Below, in pieces: positions 8,508 through 17,778 of a DNA stretch of 64,000 bases (position 1 is the stretch's first letter; each line of letters begins with the position of its first letter). This DNA comes from Pararobbsia alpina_A. Its GTDB lineage: Bacteria; Pseudomonadota; Gammaproteobacteria; Burkholderiales; Burkholderiaceae. The notes under the pieces are model-generated. The model worked only from the letters and a program-made list of their open reading frames with translations. It searched no databases and was not told the DNA's origin. The DNA is taken from NCBI RefSeq assembly GCF_965118125.1, contig NZ_OZ221288.1, positions 1,426,001 to 1,490,000 of the forward strand, read 5' to 3'. Both the position numbers and the translations under genes were made by a program.

Positions 8508-9485
8508 ATGAAAGCGATCGTACTGAACGGTTTTGGCGGACTTGAAGCGTTGACGTATCAGGACATTCCGAAGCCGAAGGCAGAGCCGGGTATGGCTGTG
8601 ATTAAAATCAAGGCGTTCGGGATCAATCACGCAGAAATTCATATGCGCCGTGGCGAATGGGCGGAAGCGGCCCCCGTCAGTGGTATTGAATGTGTCGGCA
8701 TCATCGAGGAATGCCCGGGTGGTGAATTCGAAGTCGGCGCGAAAGTTGTCGCCTTGATGGGTGGCCTCGGACGCACGATCAACGGTAGCTACGCCGAATA
8801 TACGTCTGCACCGGTGACCAATATTGCGGCGATCGAATCCAATCTGTCGTGGGCGCAATTGGCCGCCATTCCGGAGAGCTTCGCCACGGCGTGGACGACC
8901 CTGTTTCGCAATCTGAAGATTCAAAAAGGCCAAACCATTCTGATCCGTGGCGCGACGTCATCGCTTGGAACTGCGGCAGTGAAACTGGCCGTCAACGCCG
9001 GTCTGAAGGTGATCGCGACGACGCGCAGTGAATCCCGCTTCGACCAGCTGCTGAAACTGGGTGTGACTCGCTGTGAAGTCGAACGCCCGGATCTGTCCGA
9101 GCATTTGAAGGAAGCGAAGCAACTCGATGCCGTGCTGGACCTCGTCGGAAACAGCACCGTACTCGATTCACTGCGGATCGCGCGCCGCGACGGAAAGGTG
9201 TGTCTCGCGGGTTGGCTCGGTGGCCTCGCGCCGATTCCCGAATTCAATCCTTTGCTGCAAATGCCCAGCGGCGTGGATCTGACGTTCTTTGGCAGCTTTG
9301 TATTCGGAACGCCGGGATTCCCGGTGTCGGATATCCCGTTCCAGTCGATCGCGGCGGATATCGAGGCAGGAAAATTCTCGGCGGACCCCGCCCGCGTGTT
9401 CCAGTTCAGCGAAATCCGCGAAGCACATCGCGTGTCGGAAGCCAATGAAGCCAACGGCAAACTCGTTGTGGTACACCCGGAATAA
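8508..9485 (+). CDS. Zinc-independent MDR-family NADPH:quinone reductase-like protein
   Basis: The 325-residue protein is a medium-chain dehydrogenase/reductase of the quinone oxidoreductase type: MKAIVLNGFGGLEALTYQDI, GINHAEIHMRRGEW, and the Rossmann segment ILIRGATSSLGTAAVKLA (about residues 144-161). Catalytic zinc ligands of alcohol dehydrogenases are absent. It probably reduces quinones or enones with NADPH in the cytoplasm. GGAG lies at 8496 before the ATG. The gene ends 16 bp from the stop of the convergent LysR gene, which may regulate it through the dyad at 8459-8477. Confidence 0.92.
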   Translation: MKAIVLNGFGGLEALTYQDIPKPKAEPGMAVIKIKAFGINHAEIHMRRGEWAEAAPVSGIECVGIIEECPGGEFEVGAKVVALMGGLGRTINGSYAEYTSAPVTNIAAIESNLSWAQLAAIPESFATAWTTLFRNLKIQKGQTILIRGATSSLGTAAVKLAVNAGLKVIATTRSESRFDQLLKLGVTRCEVERPDLSEHLKEAKQLDAVLDLVGNSTVLDSLRIARRDGKVCLAGWLGGLAPIPEFNPLLQMPSGVDLTFFGSFVFGTPGFPVSDIPFQSIAADIEAGKFSADPARVFQFSEIREAHRVSEANEANGKLVVVHPE

Positions 9486-9501
9486 ACGAGCGCCGCAGGG
9501 T

Positions 9502-10413
9502 TTATGGTGCCGATAAATCGGGATGATTTTGAAAGACCGACGCGACCCATTCTGCGAATTCTCGCGTCGCGGAAGTCACGTGATCGCGATGCAGGAAAAT
9601 CAGTGACAAAGGAATCGGCGGGGACTTGATTTCAGGCAGTATCTGAATCAATTTCCCCGCCGATATCAGCTCACTCACCAGGTATTTCGAAGGCTGAATA
9701 ATTCCAATCCCTTCGACGCCCGCTCCGACATAAGCCGCACCTTCGTTGACGGCACAGCGACTGCGGAAGATATGTTTGACAATCTGGTCAAACTGCTCGA
9801 ATTCGAATGGGACGATTTTCCCCGTTCTTGCCGAGACATAATTCACGACCAGATGTTTCTGCAAGTCCTCAAGCACCGTCGGAACACCATGCTTTTGCAG
9901 ATAGGCCGGTGACGCACAGGTGACCACCTGCGCATTGCCGATGCGACGCGCAATCAGGCTCGACTCTTCGAGAAACCCCGCACGTATCGTGCAATCGACA
10001 CCCTCTTCGATCAGATCGATATTTCGATCAGTCAGGCCGAGTTGCACGTCAATCTGGGGGAACCGCTCAAGAAACGGGTTCAGTGCCGGGATGATCAGGC
10101 CATTCGCCAGCGTGGCCGACGTATCGACCCGGACCAGACCGCTCGCCGCCGATCGCTCCGAGCGAAGATCCCCCTCCAGTTCAGCCAGTTCACGCACGAG
10201 CTGCTGGCAGTGATCGTAGTAACGGCGTCCTGCGTCGGTGAGACTGACTCGCCGGGTGTTCCGGCTGAACAGACGGACACCCAATTGCTCTTCAAGCGTC
10301 TGTACCGCGCGACTCACGGTCCCTCTGGGCACATCCAGTGAGTCGGCGGTCTTGGTGAAGCTGCTGGTCTCAGCGATCCGCAAGAAAATCTTAATGGCTT
10401 CAAGCCGTCCCAT
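9502..10413 (-). CDS. LysR-family transcriptional regulator
   Basis: The N terminus MGRLEAIKIFLRIAETSSFT and the helix-turn-helix KTADSLDVPRGTVSRAVQTL are typical of the small CrgA/AphB-like LysR group, followed by a substrate-binding domain (GLVRVDTSATLANGLIIPAL). A frame extends to 10512 but it would overlap the upstream kinase gene; paired ATGs at 10416 and 10413 place the start just before the domain. 303 residues is the normal size. It is convergent with the quinone reductase gene and lies 35 bp below the kinase gene, so it could be cotranscribed with the kinase. Confidence 0.92.
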   Translation of the reverse strand: MGRLEAIKIFLRIAETSSFTKTADSLDVPRGTVSRAVQTLEEQLGVRLFSRNTRRVSLTDAGRRYYDHCQQLVRELAELEGDLRSERSAASGLVRVDTSATLANGLIIPALNPFLERFPQIDVQLGLTDRNIDLIEEGVDCTIRAGFLEESSLIARRIGNAQVVTCASPAYLQKHGVPTVLEDLQKHLVVNYVSARTGKIVPFEFEQFDQIVKHIFRSRCAVNEGAAYVGAGVEGIGIIQPSKYLVSELISAGKLIQILPEIKSPPIPLSLIFLHRDHVTSATREFAEWVASVFQNHPDLSAP

Positions 10414-10451
10414 CATGATTGCCCCAGGAAACCGGATTGCAGATACGTCAA

Positions 10452-11321
10452 TCAGTGCGCTGCGGGAAGCGTGAAATCGAATCGCATTCCGCGCGGCAAG
10501 TTTGGCACACACGTCAGTGTGCCGCCGTGCGACTCCGCGATCGACCTCGAAATGGCCAATCCCATCCCCAGCCCCGTCGCCTTGGTACTCACAAAAGGCT
10601 CGAACGCTTTATCGGCAATGTCGTTCGCCATGCCCGGACCGCTGTCGATCACCGACAGGACGACTTGTCCGCACCGCGAATAGGCCGCGCCAAGTTTCAG
10701 CTGCTTATGCGGCTCGACGTCATTTCGCATGGCTTCCATTGCATTCACAATCAGATTGAGTACCACCTGTTGAATCTGCACGCGGTCGCCGCACACTTCG
10801 CATGAATCTGTCGTCGAATCGTAGTGAATGTCGATGCCAATACGCTCGACCTCACCGCGCAGAATCTCGAGCACTTCGCAAACGACCTCGCTCAGATCGA
10901 AGCGCTTCATTTGCGGTCCGGATTTGCGCGCCAGCGCATACAGGCTGCGGACAATAGCGCCCGCGCGCGTCGCATCAATGACGATGCCTTCAAGCGCCGC
11001 GCGCACTTCTTCGATGTCGGGACGCGCCCGGTCAAGCCACCTCAGTGCTGCATTCGCACCGGTCAGGGCCGAGCCGAGCGGCTGGTTGATTTCATGCACG
11101 ATCGACGCAACGAGTTCACCCATCGCCGTGAGCCGTGCAGTACGAGCCAGTTCGGCCTGAGCGCTTTGCAGACGTCGAGCGACAGCTTCGCGTTCAGCGC
11201 GCTCTGCCAGCACGCGCGAATAGAGTCGCGCGTTTTCCAGCGATAGTGCTTGCGTGCATTTCTTCAAGTCGTCCACCACGCGCGTCGACTCGGCTTCGTG
11301 TCTCTCCTGGCAACTGGCCAT
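10452..11321 (-). CDS. Sensor histidine kinase, short form without sensory domain
   Basis: The 289-residue protein has a HisKA H-box (LVASIVHEINQPL, phospho-His about residue 76), an N box (VVLNLIVNAMEAM) and G boxes (VIDSGPGMAND; GLGMGLAISRSIAESHGG). The first 60 residues are a coiled helix (LENARLYSRVLAERAEREAV), the linker that normally follows a GAF domain in the large Ser/Thr-kinase/GAF/histidine-kinase proteins. No sensor or membrane segment remains. GGAGGACACACAG precedes the ATG at 11321; the upstream TTG at 11348 is less likely. It is divergent from the FixJ-like gene at 11605, its probable partner. Confidence 0.9.
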   Translation of the reverse strand: MASCQERHEAESTRVVDDLKKCTQALSLENARLYSRVLAERAEREAVARRLQSAQAELARTARLTAMGELVASIVHEINQPLGSALTGANAALRWLDRARPDIEEVRAALEGIVIDATRAGAIVRSLYALARKSGPQMKRFDLSEVVCEVLEILRGEVERIGIDIHYDSTTDSCEVCGDRVQIQQVVLNLIVNAMEAMRNDVEPHKQLKLGAAYSRCGQVVLSVIDSGPGMANDIADKAFEPFVSTKATGLGMGLAISRSIAESHGGTLTCVPNLPRGMRFDFTLPAAH

Positions 11322-11604
11322 CTGTGTGTCCTCCGTGCTCAACAGCAATGCATCTCGAACTGTTTTCGCAAAGCGATCGTTAGAGATATTTCAGAATCTT
11401 TCGAGGAGGGACGTCTGTTGCGCGAGCTAGCAGCGATATTTACCGCGAACAAGCATCCCTAAGTATATGTATCGACGACCCCGGTCTGATCGAAACCCGT
11501 GACAAGCCATTCAAGCTATTCGACGTTGAGCGACGTCAAGTTACAAGTCGACGTCATCGCATCGGAGCGATATGCTTGCCGCTACTGCAGAAGACGGAGG
11601 AACC

Positions 11605-12297
11605 ATGCGAGTTGAACACCCCACCATCGGATACGAACGCGAGATCGACGTCGCAGAACAAGCCTGCGTGTATGTCGTCGATGATGACGAGCGCATGCGT
11701 GCTTCGATCAGCTCGTTGCTTCGCTCGGTTGGCGTCCGGGTCGAGACGTTCGCCTCAGCCCGCGACTTTCTGGCTTTCAAAAGAACTTCAGGTCCGAGCT
11801 GTCTCGTTCTCGACGTTCGCCTGCCCAATGAGTGCGGGCTTGAATTTCAACAGCAGCTGAGCGCCATTGGCCTCTCCATGTCCATCGTGTTTATCAGCGG
11901 CCACGGCGACATCCCGATGACCGTTCAGGCGATGCGTGCAGGCGCAATCGACTTCTTGTCCAAACCGTTTCGTGATCAGAATCTTCTCGATGCCGTGAGA
12001 AATGGCCTGCGTCAGGACAGAGGACGCGCCGACACGGAGCGCACGATCTCTGTGCTTCGCAAGCGCTACGAATCACTGACCGCCAAGGAACGGAAGATCA
12101 TGGAGTTTGTGCACGCCGGACTGTTGAATAAACAAATTGCCGATCGCATGCACTTGAGCGAAATCACCGTCAAAACACACCGGGCACTCGCGATGAAGAA
12201 GATGGGTAGCCGATGCATTGCCGAATTCGTGCGAGCCGGTGAAATGCTGCAGCTGGACCCTACGCATCGTTTCGTGCTTCGACCCGAGTTGGTGTAG
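11605..12297 (+). CDS. FixJ/NarL-type response regulator
   Basis: Receiver domain with DDD at residues 26-28 (CVYVVDDDERMRASISSLLR), acceptor Asp70 in SCLVLDVRLP and the switch Lys in FLSKPF, followed by a LuxR helix-turn-helix (LTAKERKIMEFVHAGLLNKQ, then ITVKTHRALAMKKMGSRCIA). The ATG at 11605 follows a strong GGAGG at 11596-11600, so it is preferred over the upstream start at 11572. The gene is divergent from the histidine kinase with a 283-bp gap, suggesting a two-component pair. It resembles the orphan regulator at 4.8 kb, with near-identical YVVDDD and SKPFRDQ/EKPFREQ blocks. Confidence 0.92.
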   Translation: MRVEHPTIGYEREIDVAEQACVYVVDDDERMRASISSLLRSVGVRVETFASARDFLAFKRTSGPSCLVLDVRLPNECGLEFQQQLSAIGLSMSIVFISGHGDIPMTVQAMRAGAIDFLSKPFRDQNLLDAVRNGLRQDRGRADTERTISVLRKRYESLTAKERKIMEFVHAGLLNKQIADRMHLSEITVKTHRALAMKKMGSRCIAEFVRAGEMLQLDPTHRFVLRPELV

Positions 12298-12479
12298 TGA
12301 ACGCTTCAACCCGTGCTTAGCCGAAACGCGGTCGGCTTCGGAACCGCGGCTTGCGATCAGCACGGGCTGCGGAAATCATGAATCCCGTCTCCCTTCTGGA
12401 ACGCTTTGGAGCCTAAGCGACAGGCGTGGGAGAAATCGTGGGAACCAACGTGGAAACACGCGTAGAAAGCGGCCCGCGC

Positions 12480-14381
12480 TTAGCCCGGAACACCTGCTTC
12501 GCGAAGCCCCGCAGCAATCCTCGCCAACACAGGCGATGAAAAAAGAATCGCACCCGTGATGTCGCCGACGGTCAGCCGCGGGTAGTGATCGACCAGCGTG
12601 CGCGCGCCGTCTTCGGCCTTTCTCCGCTCACCCGCCGCGGCATAAGCGGGCACCAGATTGCGATGAATCCAGAGGGCCTTCGGGTTCAACGCGAGTGCCT
12701 GTTCCATGCGCCGGATCGCTTCCCCATGGTTGCCCTCGATGAAATGCGCGGCCCCGAGCCCCGCTAACGCGTTAAACGGCGGCTGATCGAGCGGCGCCAG
12801 TTTGATTGCCGCACGGAAATGACGCACAGCCGCGCCCGGATCCTCCGCGAAGTTGGCCAGCCAGCCGCTTCGAATGCGTGTCTCGGGTATCTGCCGGTCC
12901 AGTTGCAGAGAACGGCTCAGCAACACCTCGGCACCGTTCGGATCGCCAACCAGCATGCGTGCTGTCGCGATGGTCGTCAGGCACTTCGGATCATGGATGC
13001 CGCCGCGCGTGGCCGACGCCGCGTAGTAACGGCTTTCGGCCCGGTCGCCATCAATGTTGCTCGACCAGTTATAGACGACGCGCTGCGCATGACACCAGGC
13101 CGCGAGCGCGAGTGCACAGGGCTCATCGGGGTTCTCGTCGAGAATGTCCTTCAACAATGTGAGCGCCATCTGATTCGCCGCCGGCTCGAGGCTCGCGGTC
13201 AGCCTGCCCGCTTTCGCGATGCGGTTGTGAAGGCGACGATCGTCGTCCGCTTCATCGCTTGCCGCCCGCATCGCGGCACCCATCGCCTCCGCCGTCTTCT
13301 CGACCCATTCCTGAAGATGCGAGACCGGCGACCGCTCAAGCTCGATCTGATCAGCCCACATCACGGAGCCCCGACGCACGTCGATGCACCGTAAGGACAC
13401 CTGCGCGGCATGGCGCTCCCGGACGATCGCGCCCCGGATGGCGAAGTCGATGTCGGCCCGATCACTCAGGAGCCGGCTGGCGCGCTCGCCGTCCACCACC
13501 ACGAAGGACCCCTGACGCCAGAGGCTCGTACTCAGGCTCGCTGCGACTCTCAGGCCTATTGCAGCGGTCTCGTCGCCTCGCGGTGCCAGCTTGAGCGGCT
13601 CGAGCATGACACCAGGCCGGGGCCCGCTTTGCTGAGGCGTCCGATGACTGCCAGCGATGACTTCGATGCGCGGCGGCGGCGCGGTGGCCAGCTGGATGTC
13701 CTTGATACCCAGCTCGCGGCTCAGGCTACGACGCGTCGACGCCGCGTAGGCGGTTGCCTCATCGACCCGACCGCAGCGTTCAAGCAGCTGCACAACGCGC
13801 GCATGGCCCCATTCGCTCCACGGCTCGGCAGCCACGAGTCGACGCGCAGCGGACAGTGCTTCTTCCGGTCGCGCCCAATCCAGGTCGACTGCGGCGCGAA
13901 GCAAGGTGCTACGGAGTCCGCTCAACGCATCGCGCTCCGAAGCGATCCAGGCCTGAAACGCGGGTTGCCCTGCGACCTCTACATCGGCCAACGGCAAGCC
14001 GCGCCAGAGTGCCAGGGCCTCGTGAATACCCGGTTTGTCGAGCGGGCTCTCGGCCAGCGCGCGCATCGCAATGGCGTCGACCGTGAGTCCGTCGGTAACA
14101 AATGCCACTCCGTCAGACGAGATATCGAGCCAGGGCCCGACGACGAGCTTGAGTTTCGACAAACTCCAGCGCAGTTCGCCGCGCGGGTCGGCTGCGCCCT
14201 GCCACAGCAGGTCGCACAGCTCGTCGCGCAGACACCGCTTCTGCGCCAGCGCCAGATACGCGAGCAGGCCGCGTGTCTTGCGCGAAGCCGGGAGTTCGCA
14301 GCGCACACCGTCATGCATCACGAGCGTCTGGCCCAGGACTCCTACGGTCAAGTTCGAATGGCTGGTCTCGCTGGGACGCAT
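12480..14381 (-). CDS. SARP/BTAD-type transcriptional regulator with TPR region
   Basis: The 633-residue protein starts with an OmpR-like winged DNA-binding domain (VGVLGQTLVMHDGVRCELPA; LLAYLALAQKRCLRDELCDL; LRWSLSKLKLVVGPWLDI), then a bacterial transcriptional activation (BTAD) domain to about residue 230, a CadC-like adenylate-cyclase-associated segment (FAIRGAIVRERHAAQVSLRC), and TPR-like repeats near the C terminus (AAHFIEGNHGEAIRRMEQAL; PKALWIHRNLVPAYAAAGER). The architecture is that of SARP regulators with TPR sensors. No target is obvious, although it is cotandem with the flavoprotein gene 167 bp upstream. It is convergent with the FixJ-like gene. Confidence 0.9.
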   Translation of the reverse strand: MRPSETSHSNLTVGVLGQTLVMHDGVRCELPASRKTRGLLAYLALAQKRCLRDELCDLLWQGAADPRGELRWSLSKLKLVVGPWLDISSDGVAFVTDGLTVDAIAMRALAESPLDKPGIHEALALWRGLPLADVEVAGQPAFQAWIASERDALSGLRSTLLRAAVDLDWARPEEALSAARRLVAAEPWSEWGHARVVQLLERCGRVDEATAYAASTRRSLSRELGIKDIQLATAPPPRIEVIAGSHRTPQQSGPRPGVMLEPLKLAPRGDETAAIGLRVAASLSTSLWRQGSFVVVDGERASRLLSDRADIDFAIRGAIVRERHAAQVSLRCIDVRRGSVMWADQIELERSPVSHLQEWVEKTAEAMGAAMRAASDEADDDRRLHNRIAKAGRLTASLEPAANQMALTLLKDILDENPDEPCALALAAWCHAQRVVYNWSSNIDGDRAESRYYAASATRGGIHDPKCLTTIATARMLVGDPNGAEVLLSRSLQLDRQIPETRIRSGWLANFAEDPGAAVRHFRAAIKLAPLDQPPFNALAGLGAAHFIEGNHGEAIRRMEQALALNPKALWIHRNLVPAYAAAGERRKAEDGARTLVDHYPRLTVGDITGAILFSSPVLARIAAGLREAGVPG

Positions 14382-14548
14382 GAAATAGCTCCGATCATTC
14401 CCACGCCGGTCTCTTCGGCGCTGTCGTTTGAATCGATGCTATCACGCGGATTTGTGTGGGTTATGGCAGCAGGTAACGGGTCACACACACCCTGCTGCGA
14501 GCGGAGCGAGCTCACTGAATGGCTCGACTCGATATGCATCAAAAGGTG

Positions 14549-16246
14549 TTACGTTTTGCTGGAGAGCAAAGCATGGACTTCCGACACGACCGCCGCCCCT
14601 TCGCCAACTGCAGACGCCACGCGTTTGATCGAGGTCGCACGCACATCGCCCACGGCGAACACCCCGGGCACCGTGGTCTGGAACGCTGCGCGCCGGCCCG
14701 TCTCAGGGTCCTCTTCGCCACGCCCGGTGATCACAAAACCCTTGTCGTTCAGTTCGACTCCACAGCCCTGGAGCCAGTGCGTGCAAGGGTCGGCTCCGGT
14801 GAAGAGGAACAAGTGCCGCGTATCGATCGTGGTCGTCCCATGCGGCGAGCGAACGCGAACCTGTGTCAGGCCATCCTCATCGCAATCGAGCGCATCGATC
14901 GTCGAACGCAGATGAATCGACACGTTCGCCAATGCCGAGACCCGATCGATCAGGTAGCGCGACATCGTCGCCGAGAGGTCATCGCGACGAATCATCACGT
15001 GCACATGCGCCGCGTAACTTGCCAGAAAGACGATCGCTTGCCCGGCCGAATTGCCGCCGCCGACCAGCACCACTTCCTGACCCTGACACAAACGGCCTTC
15101 GATCGACGAAGCCCAGAAATAAACACCTCGCCCGGCAAGCTTCTCGAGCCCCGCGATATCGGGCCGCCGATAGGTGGCGCCCGACGCAATGACAATGGTC
15201 CGCCCTTTGATACGCCTGCCATCTTTCAGGGCGATCTGAAACGGCGTGCTCTGGCAATCGAGGCCGACCACTTCGCTCTGGATCACGATCTCGGCCCCGA
15301 ACTTCACGGCTTGCTCAAAGGCACGGCTCACTAGAACGTGTCCGGATATGCCGGTCGGAAATCCGAAGTAGTTTTCGATGCGGGCACTGGCGCCGGCCTG
15401 TCCGCCAAACGCCCTGCAGTCCAGAACAAGGACGGAAAGCCCCTCCGATGCCGCATACACCGCGGATGCGAGGCCAGCGGGGCCGGCTCCGACGACCACA
15501 GTGTCATAGACCCGTTGTTCGCTCACATCGCCGACCACGCCCAGCGCCACGGCCAATTCCCGCTCGCCGGGATCACGCAAGATACGGCCGTCCGCAAGAA
15601 TCACGGCGACTTCGGGATCGGGTTGTGTATCGGTCGATTTAAGAAATTCGGCGACGCCCGGGTCCGTCGATGCGTCCAGCACTCGGTACGGGTGATTGAT
15701 ACGACGGAGGAAGTCCGACAGCGCGAGCACGCTCGGCGATGCCGGCGCCCCGACGATGACCGGACCGATCTGGCCTTGAATCAGGCCGACTCGCCTGAGA
15801 ATGAACGCGCGCATGATCTCGGACCCGAGCTGCGCTTCCGCAATCAACAGCGCGCGAAGCTGATCGGGCGGAACGAGGATGGCGTCCACATCCGTTACCG
15901 CCACGGCGTCGACCAGATAAGGCTTGCCGCTCAGCGTCGCGGTCTCGCCGATGAACTGGCCGGCCGACACCTCACGCACGGCCTGCGAAAGACCCAGGCC
16001 ATTGCGGACCACCAGATGCACCGCCCCGTTCACCACGACCCACATGCCGTGCGTACGTTCTCCGGTCTGGAACAGCGGCTCGCCTGCGCGAAAAGCCATG
16101 CGCTGCCCGAAACGCGCGATCTTCGCGAGCCGCGCTTCGGTCAGGACCGGATACATCTGATAGTGGCGTCGCTCAACCTGCACGCGTTGGGCGGCCTCTT
16201 CGATTTCGTAGTTCTCAGGTAGAGACTTGTCGGCAGGTATCGGCAT
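14549..16246 (-). CDS. Cyclic-nucleotide-domain / thioredoxin-reductase-like flavoprotein
   Basis: An N-terminal cNMP-binding domain (about residues 30-150; FRAGEPLFQTGERTHGMWVV, GQFIGETATLSG) is followed by a thioredoxin-like segment (VLDASTDPGVAEFLKSTDTQ) and a thioredoxin-reductase-type FAD/NADPH module (DTVVVGAGPAGLASAVYAAS; ENYFGFPTGISG; VVLVGGGNSAGQAIVFLASY; VPGVFAVGDVRATSIKRVAS). The redox CATC pair of TrxB aligns to ASSI (FWASSIEG), so it cannot work as a classic dithiol reductase. ATG at 16246 is used; an in-frame TTG at 16261 is possible. It may be a nucleotide-gated NADPH oxidoreductase. It is downstream of the acyl-CoA dehydrogenase genes on the same strand, 48 bp away. Confidence 0.9.
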   Translation of the reverse strand: MPIPADKSLPENYEIEEAAQRVQVERRHYQMYPVLTEARLAKIARFGQRMAFRAGEPLFQTGERTHGMWVVVNGAVHLVVRNGLGLSQAVREVSAGQFIGETATLSGKPYLVDAVAVTDVDAILVPPDQLRALLIAEAQLGSEIMRAFILRRVGLIQGQIGPVIVGAPASPSVLALSDFLRRINHPYRVLDASTDPGVAEFLKSTDTQPDPEVAVILADGRILRDPGERELAVALGVVGDVSEQRVYDTVVVGAGPAGLASAVYAASEGLSVLVLDCRAFGGQAGASARIENYFGFPTGISGHVLVSRAFEQAVKFGAEIVIQSEVVGLDCQSTPFQIALKDGRRIKGRTIVIASGATYRRPDIAGLEKLAGRGVYFWASSIEGRLCQGQEVVLVGGGNSAGQAIVFLASYAAHVHVMIRRDDLSATMSRYLIDRVSALANVSIHLRSTIDALDCDEDGLTQVRVRSPHGTTTIDTRHLFLFTGADPCTHWLQGCGVELNDKGFVITGRGEEDPETGRRAAFQTTVPGVFAVGDVRATSIKRVASAVGEGAAVVSEVHALLSSKT

Positions 16247-16294
16247 GGCATCAGTCTGCAAGCGGCAAAGAGCAGCGCTGATTGTGCACGGATC

Positions 16295-17647
16295 CTATCC
16301 AGTTTTCAGTCGTGCGCTGACCTCGAGCGGCGGCTCTACCAATGCCCCCGCGCTTTCCATCGATTTGCTGAAATCCATCCGGCGTGAGTCGGCGATGGCG
16401 CGCGGGTCGAAATTCTCATCCAGCATGACACCCCAGATTTTCCGCATCTGCATGCCGATGTTACCCGCGTCATACAAAGGAAACACCGCGGCTTCACGCA
16501 GGAATTTCTCCATCGGGTGCTGCCGGTCGAGCGCGTTGACACCCATCACCTGAAGCGCGCGAAAGACGGCAGTAAAGAGCGTCTCGCCGCAAAAGATTTT
16601 GGCCATCGCGCCGACCGCGTGCCCGTCCGAGTTGAACAGATCAAGGTAGTGCGCGGCTTTCCATGAGAACGCGCGACATGCTTCGATCTTCATCGCGATG
16701 TCGGCGAGCATGTAGCCCACCGCCTGATGATGGATCAGCGGCATGCCGCCACCGGCGGTGCGCGTCTTCGACCATTGCAGGACGAACTCGTAAGCGGATC
16801 GTGCGACACCCACCGCTGCAATGGCCGCAACCGGGCCGGACCAGGTAAACGCCTTGCTGATGACAAGATCCCCATCGCCAACGGCAAAGAGATTCTCTTC
16901 CGGAACGCGGCAATCATTGAAGGTGATCGTATTGTTCTGGCACAAGCGATGACCGAGCTTCGATATCGGTTCGCCATAGGTGACGCCCGCCGTTCCTCTC
17001 GGGATGATGATGGCGCTCAGTCCCTCGCGGCCGCCCTTGGTCGAATCTGTGCGAACGATGCATACATTTACATCCGCGCCCATCAAATCCCAGCCACCCG
17101 CATTGCAGGGCCAGTACTTTTTTCCGTTCAGCACGTACTCGCCACGCGACTTGTCATGCTTGGCGATCAGGCCCATGCCCGCGGGACGCGCGCCGGGATG
17201 ATCGAAGTTGGCCGTGCCTCCTGTTTCATCGACGGGCTCGCTCACGGTCCATCCGGCGAGATATTCGCCGCGCGGATCGCTTGTCGCCTGATTCAGCCAT
17301 TTCTTCTTTTGTGCGGCGGAGCCAAACCAGACCAAGGGCATCAGTGCGAGACCGTTGACCAGCAGCACCGTCGCAAAGCCGGGATCGACCGCCGTGATCT
17401 CTTCGGCGACGATTTGCAGGTCCAGATTGCTGATACCCCCGCCTCCGTAGTCCTTAGGCAGGAACCCGGTTGCAAAGCCCAGTTTGTAGCACTCGAGATA
17501 AGCGCCCTTCATCAAGGCGAAGGCTTTTTGCGTGTCGGGCTCCTCGTCCGCTTTCTTGACCAGCGGCTGAAGAATCTCGAGCGCGAATTCGCGCGCATTA
17601 CGCTGCAACCTTTGTTGAGCGGTAGTCAGAGTGAAATCGATCGACAT
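16295..17647 (-). CDS. Acyl-CoA dehydrogenase-like flavoprotein, paralogue 1
   Basis: The 450-residue protein has the three-part acyl-CoA dehydrogenase fold: an alpha N domain (MSIDFTLTTAQQRLQRNARE; GFATGFLPKDYGGGGISNLD), a beta middle domain (YLAGWTVSEP; YVLNGKKYWPCNAGG) and a C-terminal helical domain. Where medium-chain enzymes have the catalytic Glu in YEGT, this protein has YDAGN, with Asp at residue 393. It should bind FAD and oxidise or otherwise process an acyl-CoA or acyl-like substrate, but the reaction is uncertain. It is 131 bp downstream of its paralogue and 48 bp upstream of the flavoprotein gene, all on the minus strand. Confidence 0.9.
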   Translation of the reverse strand: MSIDFTLTTAQQRLQRNAREFALEILQPLVKKADEEPDTQKAFALMKGAYLECYKLGFATGFLPKDYGGGGISNLDLQIVAEEITAVDPGFATVLLVNGLALMPLVWFGSAAQKKKWLNQATSDPRGEYLAGWTVSEPVDETGGTANFDHPGARPAGMGLIAKHDKSRGEYVLNGKKYWPCNAGGWDLMGADVNVCIVRTDSTKGGREGLSAIIIPRGTAGVTYGEPISKLGHRLCQNNTITFNDCRVPEENLFAVGDGDLVISKAFTWSGPVAAIAAVGVARSAYEFVLQWSKTRTAGGGMPLIHHQAVGYMLADIAMKIEACRAFSWKAAHYLDLFNSDGHAVGAMAKIFCGETLFTAVFRALQVMGVNALDRQHPMEKFLREAAVFPLYDAGNIGMQMRKIWGVMLDENFDPRAIADSRRMDFSKSMESAGALVEPPLEVSARLKTG

Positions 17648-17778
17648 TGCAGGCCCGGTCTGTGTTCGGGTTGCTGATTAGCGCGTCGGTTAGTGTCTGC
17701 CTGGCAGACGAACGATCCCGTTCGAGCGTCTGACCTTCGCGCCGCCGTATTTCCTTAGCCCTGCCCTTAGCCGAATCT

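Noticed and set aside
13410..14915. Plus-strand 501-codon open frame
   Set aside because: Antisense to the SARP regulator and to the end of the flavoprotein gene; no domain recognised.
15338..16222. Plus-strand 294-codon open frame
   Set aside because: Antisense to the flavoprotein gene whose FAD and cNMP motifs are unmistakable.
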